Below the pieces are notes generated by a model that worked only from the letters and a program-made list of their open reading frames with translations, made no database searches and was not told the DNA's origin. From Nageia nagi (taxonomy: Eukaryota; Pinophyta): 64,000 bases of DNA. Below are positions 59,881-64,000 of this stretch, piece after piece; positions within the stretch are counted from its first letter, which is position 1, and the number at the start of each line of letters is the position of its first letter. The position numbers and the translations under genes are program-made. The stretch covers positions 36,022,001 to 36,086,000 of the forward strand of contig JBITNC010000001.1 of the NCBI GenBank assembly GCA_050084985.1. The letters are read 5' to 3'.

Positions 59881-60665
59881 ATGAAGCTGATACTCCACCA
59901 AGAAACACGATAAGCTGACTATGGGAGCTGAACTCCACTCATAGGCACATGATAAGCACATGATAAGCTGACTATGGGAGCTGGACTCCACTCATAGGCA
60001 CATGATAAGCTGAGTATGGGAGCTGGACTCCACTCACAAGCATATGATAAGCACATGATAAGCTAACTATGGGAGTTGGACTCCACTCATAGGAACATGA
60101 TAAGCTGAGTATGGGAGCTGGACTCCACTCACAAGCGTATGATAAGCACATGATAAGCTGACTATGGGAGCTGGACTCCTCTCATAAGCATGATAGTCTG
60201 ATCACGGGAGCTGGACTCCACTCATAAGCACATGATAAGCACATGATAAGATGACTATGGGAGCTGGACTCCTCTCGCAAGCATGATAGTCTGATCACGG
60301 GAGCTGGACTCCACTCATAAGCACATGATAAGCACATGATAAGCTGACTATGGGAGCTGGAACTCCACTCACAAGCATATGATAAGCACATGATAAGCTG
60401 ACTATGGGAGCTGGACTCCTTTCACAAGCATGATAGTCTGATCACAGGAGCTAGACTCCACTCCTAAGCATATGATAATCTGATTATGGGAGCTGGAACT
60501 CCACTCACAAGCATATGATAAGCACATGATAAGCTGACTATGGGAGCTGGACTCCTCTCACAAGCATGATAGTCTAACCATGGGAGCTGGACTCCACTCA
60601 TAAGCATATGATAATCTGATTATGGGAGTTGGACTCCTCTCACAAGCATGATAGTCTAACCACTC
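59880..60665. repeat. 42-bp minisatellite with 11-bp spacers (higher-order array)
   Basis: About sixteen units of the type GATAAGCTGACTATGGGAGC plus TGGACTCCACTCATAGGCACAT are interleaved with about eight copies of GATAAGCACAT. Two unit types (GATAAGCTGACTATGGG and GATAGTCTGATCACGGG) alternate in the middle, which is a higher-order pattern. Copy 1 has only about six simple units at the same place. Confidence 0.85.
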
Positions 60666-61079
60666 AGGTCTGCAAACATGAAAACTCAAAGCAATATTCT
60701 CCTGGATATATCATTTGTCAAACACCTATGACGCACACATGATACTTAGATAAGCTGATAATTCAGATCTGCAAACACGAAACTTCAAGGCAATATTCTC
60801 CTGGATATATCATTTGCCAAACATATATGATGCACTCATGATACTCAATAAACTAATTTTCTAGATAAAGGAACGTAGGCAGTCCTTTCCTACTAACTTA
60901 GAACATCGGCAGTCTTCACTAAGGCCGTGGGCGATCCTTTTCTTGAAGATTCATCAAAAACCATGAAAATCACGTCCCTACGAATCACCTCTGGATTCTG
61001 AATTGATGCCTAATTACTTGTCCACGTATGCCAAATGATCAAATCGAAATTAGTCTTGAAGTGTGTGCCCTAAACTTTC

Positions 61080-61088
61080 TATAAAAGG
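61080..61088 (+). promoter_or_regulatory. TATA box of the antisense PMD gene, copy 2
   Basis: TATAAAAGG followed by GGCCCCACCCTTCCTCATTT, 153 bp upstream of the start at 61233, exactly as in copy 1 (17887, start 18040). Confidence 0.65.
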
Positions 61089-61304
61089 GGCCCCACCCTT
61101 CCTCATTTGTCCACCCTATCATTTTCATAGCTGAGAGCATCCTAGAGCTCAAGAGACTAATTCAGAGAGGTTTAGCTAGTGCTTTTGTCACTATTGCTAA
61201 ATAATTCTTCCTATATTGCTGTGCTACACACTATGGCCCTATCGATCACACACCGAGAGGGACACAGAGCTACCTTGGTGGTTGATTCTCCTGCTGGTCA
61301 TCAG

Positions 61305-61688
61305 GTACACTACCTCTTTTACCTTTTTCATGCTATGTTTTTGTTTCTCTTCAAGTTTTAGCTGCTTGTACACCAGCTTTTCTGAATTACCCCTAGGGTT
61401 TTACTGTTGCATACCCTAGCTCTACATTTTTCTCTTTTTAGTCTGCTTTTCGAACTTCCAGTGCCATGGCTATCTTATGCTCACCCGTACGAACCTGCAC
61501 CCCAAATTTTATTACCCTTTTTCATAGAAACAAGACTGTCGGTGGTCCTTTCTGCCCTAGTTTGGACCGTGGGTGGTCCTTCTCACCTGTAGTAGACCGT
61601 GGGCAGTCCTCATTTTCCTGTACTATTTTTTGCTATTTGCATTTCACATCTTGATACTGACTTGCCTTTTGTCCTTCTTTTCTTGCAG
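61305..61688 (+). other. Predicted intron 1 of PMD gene copy 2
   Basis: CAG|GTACAC donor and TTTTCTTGCAG acceptor, both close to plant consensus. 384 bp. Phase 0. It contains three units of about 30 bp around GACCGTGGGTGGTC (61534, 61565, 61595). Confidence 0.7.
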
Positions 61689-63111
61689 AGCCGTGCATAC
61701 CTTATGCATCTGTCCGGTAAGAGTGCCTCCTTCACCACTACCCAACAGTGGCCCCAAACTGACGCAGCCTAGAGTATTCTAGAGGATATTTCACTCAGCC
61801 ACCTTGCATTTGCTAAATATGTGTTTCATGACTGTAACATGCTTACAGCTTTGATGGAGAGGTGGGATCCAAATTCCAACACCTTTCACCTTCCCACCGG
61901 TGAGATTACAGTGACCTTAGAGGATATCTACAGGATCACTAGACTTCCTATCAGGGGGAAACTAGTGAAGATGATTCCTGTTCTGAGCTTGGAGCAGGCA
62001 GAGGTATGGGCTACATGGCTGATGGGATCAGACGAAGTGAATCAAGGAAGAGAGGTGTGTCACTAGTGAGACATGTGCCAGAGGATCCTCCAACACGGGG
62101 TGATCTACGGATGAGGCTCCTCATTGCCTGCCTTCTAGATGCTATTATCTATCCAGACAAGAGCAGTGAGACCTTCCCAGTGGGTATGATTCTTATTATT
62201 CAAGACATGGTTATACACAGACAATGATATGCATGGTGCCCCGCAATACTGGCACAACTTTATCATGATCTCCACGGCTTTGCAGAGGTGGAGAGAAAGG
62301 GGAGACAGGTGGCTCACTCTATGATCCTGCAGGTGTGGGCCTATGAACACATCACTATTTCTAGACTGACTATACTACCCCTAGACCAGCCAGATGATGC
62401 CCCCACCTGGAAATAGTGGGTGACGATTGAGGTACCAGACTTCCTTAACATAGACCTAGAGGGATGGCGTGTGCGACTTGACTTACTACAGGAGGTGCAG
62501 ATCTACTAGCGTCCTTATCGGGGAGGTGTACCAGAGTGGGAGGAAGACCTAGAGGAGATGACATGGGTGAGACACCTACCTACCTACAGGCATGTAGGGC
62601 TTTAGTGGAGTCGTATAGGCCAGAGTGGGTACTCTGTCAGTTCGACCTCCAGTAGGGTATACCGAATGACTGCAGGATAGTGGTGCGCTACTACCGTAGC
62701 AAGCACCTCCCGGAGGATTACGAGCAAGTGTCAAACTGGGATCTAGAATGGGAGTCCCCTAGCGAGGACTCTGACTATGATGTGATGATGACATAGATGG
62801 ACCTGATCATACAGAGGACTATCTAGACTGGTGGAGGACACACCGCCCTCACCACATAGGCATTCACGATACTGACATGGGTGACGATGCATGGGAGGAT
62901 GAGGACCCAAGAGACACAGAGACCAGATGGGACACTCCCTTCACCACAGGAGGATGGGGAGGGGAGAGTAGCTCTTCATACGCTCGTGACACATCTCTAG
63001 ATGCAGGGCATGATGATAATGAGGAGACTGATCTGGACCAAGACGAATATGAACTTGAATATAAGACAGAATCAGATTGGGAGGATGAAGACTACGATGA
63101 AGATGATGATG

Positions 63112-63200
63112 GTAAACTACTTTCTCTTTTACTCTGCTTTGACTTTCTATTTTTCATAATACACAAGGAACTAACATGATATGTTAATGCTATGTCACAG
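63112..63200 (+). other. Predicted intron 2 of PMD gene copy 2
   Basis: G|GTAAAC donor after the acidic codons and CTATGTCACAG acceptor. 89 bp, matching the 88-bp intron in copy 1. Confidence 0.6.
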
Positions 63201-63882
63201 ATCCTGAGGTTGAGATAGCTAGGCTACATAGCCAAATCGATCAGAAGGATGAGGAGATCAGGGAGCTATAGGGTCATCTACGATTTAGAGGAGGAGATTA
63301 TACCAGTATCTATAAGGACTTACAGGTAGCCAACAAAGAAATCAAGGTCCTCTACGAGTAGCTTCGCCAGGCCGAGAGACAGATCAGCGAGGAGAAGGCC
63401 CGCATAGAGAAATACAGGGCACGGTGCGGGGGTGGCACCTCTAGCAGGGCTACTAGCTCTAGTGTAGGGGGTGGGGGTCTAGTAGGAGATTTTAAATCAC
63501 TCTATGTAATCTCATTCAGTTTGCATTGTAAATAAAAACATTTTGATCATGATATATAAAACATAAACTTTGGTACCTGATTTGTTCTTTGTTCATGTAC
63601 TTGTGGTGCGTGAATTTGATGTTCCATGATCCTTGCGAATGAACACCAATGATACGACCTAAAATTCTGACCTTTCATGTTGCGAACGTACTTGGAATCT
63701 TTTGCTTTCCTCTATTTTTCCCCTAAAAGAGGACCATCGGTGGTATTTTTCTCCCAAAATACAACACCGATGCTCCTGTTATGACTTCATGAAACCTCCC
63801 AATCTCTTAACCCTGACATCTATTAGAGACCTGAACCAACTAATAGCTTTTCTCTCTCTCTTTTTTTTTTATGTATTTCAAT

Positions 63883-64000
63883 CTACCAAATGATACCTTT
63901 GGGAGGCCTGGAGCTCCTACCGGGGTTAGCATCCTCAAGGAAGATCGTATTGATATGCTGTTCCTCTCCTGTATCTTTGACCTTTGCTGGACATACATAG
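63883..64000 (-). pseudogene. Gag C-terminus of the second gag-only element (partial)
   Basis: The minus-strand reading into the stop complement at 63883-63885 (FLEDANPGRSSRPP, then GIIW) aligns with the gag end of copy 1 (FHEDVCEANTSGSSRLSGG, then IIW). The rest lies beyond the window. It confirms that the order gag, antisense PMD gene, 3' LTR is the family's structure. Confidence 0.65.

Larger units (their letters stand above)
61233..63535 (+). pseudogene. Antisense PMD gene, copy 2 (three exons, broken)
   Basis: Exon 1 (61233-61304): 24 codons, MALSITHREGHR to HQ. Intron 1 (61305-61688). Exon 2 from 61689 opens SRAYLMHLSGKSASF, has a TAG (also in copy 1), then SILEDISLSHLAFAKYVFHD and the plant mobile domain: MLTALMERWDPNSNTFHLP, EITVTLEDIYRITRLPIRGK. 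A frameshift near 62045 precedes RGVSLVRHV, LRMRLLIACLLDAIIYPD, and a later block (PEWEEDLEEMTWV). The acidic part runs 62877-63111, where a 100-residue frame is open. Intron 2 is 63112-63200. Exon 3 (63201-63535) is coiled-coil-like (VANKEIKVLYE, ISEEKARIEKYRA) and ends FSLHCK at TAA 63533-63535, next to AATAAAAA. Confidence 0.75.
58139..64000 (-). mobile_element. Second copy of the gag-only Tat-like element (cut by the right edge)
   Basis: Its 3' LTR (58139-59056), polypurine tract (59057-59072), tandem arrays, antisense PMD gene and the end of gag are in the same order as in the element at 15708-22868. The rest of gag and the 5' LTR lie beyond 64000. It starts 20 bp after the target duplication of the solo LTR. 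Its left duplication would be CCGTA (58134-58138), which cannot be checked inside the window. Confidence 0.85.

Noticed and set aside
59880-60665. Regularly spaced repeats as a possible CRISPR array
   Set aside because: Spacers are themselves repeated (11-bp GATAAGCACAT) and the genome is a plant; this is a minisatellite.
61179-61782. Several overlapping plus-strand frames around exon 1 and intron 1 of PMD copy 2
   Set aside because: They read through predicted splice sites; only the 24-codon exon 1 (61233-61304) and exon 2 from 61689 are consistent between the two copies.

Overview
This is plant nuclear DNA made almost entirely of LTR retrotransposons in several stages of decay. It suggests a large, repeat-dominated genome. 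The heavy decay and very AT-rich background fit a slowly purging genome such as a gymnosperm, but the sequence does not prove that. I see no ordinary host gene, rRNA, tRNA, CRISPR array or organellar insert.

Layout. (1) 1-4199: a decayed minus-strand Ty1/copia element whose 3' LTR lies off the left edge. (2) 6663-7832: a plus-strand Ty3/gypsy (Tat-like) integrase fragment, followed by a hairpin element (8391-8597). (3) 11338-50742: one giant plus-strand Tat/Ogre-like gypsy element, with LTRs at 11338-12483 and 43969-50742 and a 5-bp target duplication ATAAT. It has been split by several later insertions. These are a 7.2-kb gag-only Tat-like element on the minus strand (15708-22868, TSD CTTAG), a truncated minus-strand gypsy (about 26300-33660) that itself carries an 854-bp TIR element and a 2.3-kb gag-only LTR element, a 1-kb TIR element (34625-35644), and a full-length chromodomain gypsy element inside the 3' LTR (44711-50358, TSD ATTAT). 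(4) 50748-57622: AT-rich sequence without recognisable genes. (5) 57628-58113: a solo LTR of the same chromovirus family (TSD GAAAG). (6) 58139-64000: a second copy of the gag-only Tat-like family, running off the right edge.

The most interesting content is an antisense gene carried by the gag-only Tat-like family, seen in two copies (about 17.9-20.4 kb and 61.1-63.5 kb). It runs opposite to gag. It has its own TATA box, a 24-codon first exon, two GT-AG introns at matching places, a plant-mobile-domain (PMD) exon, a long acidic segment and a coiled-coil last exon. A third, more decayed PMD remnant lies antisense downstream of pol in the giant outer element (40080-41950). The PMD cargo is therefore a repeated theme of these Tat-like elements.

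LTR comparison by eye gives an age order that agrees with the nesting: outer element most diverged (roughly 15%), gag-only element next (roughly 7%), chromovirus youngest (9 substitutions plus 1 indel in 486 bp). With the solo LTR as outgroup, seven of the nine chromovirus LTR substitutions are C-to-T or G-to-A, and six of those seven are in CHG context, as expected for a silenced, CHG-methylated element. Coordinates of degenerate elements without clear LTRs are approximate.
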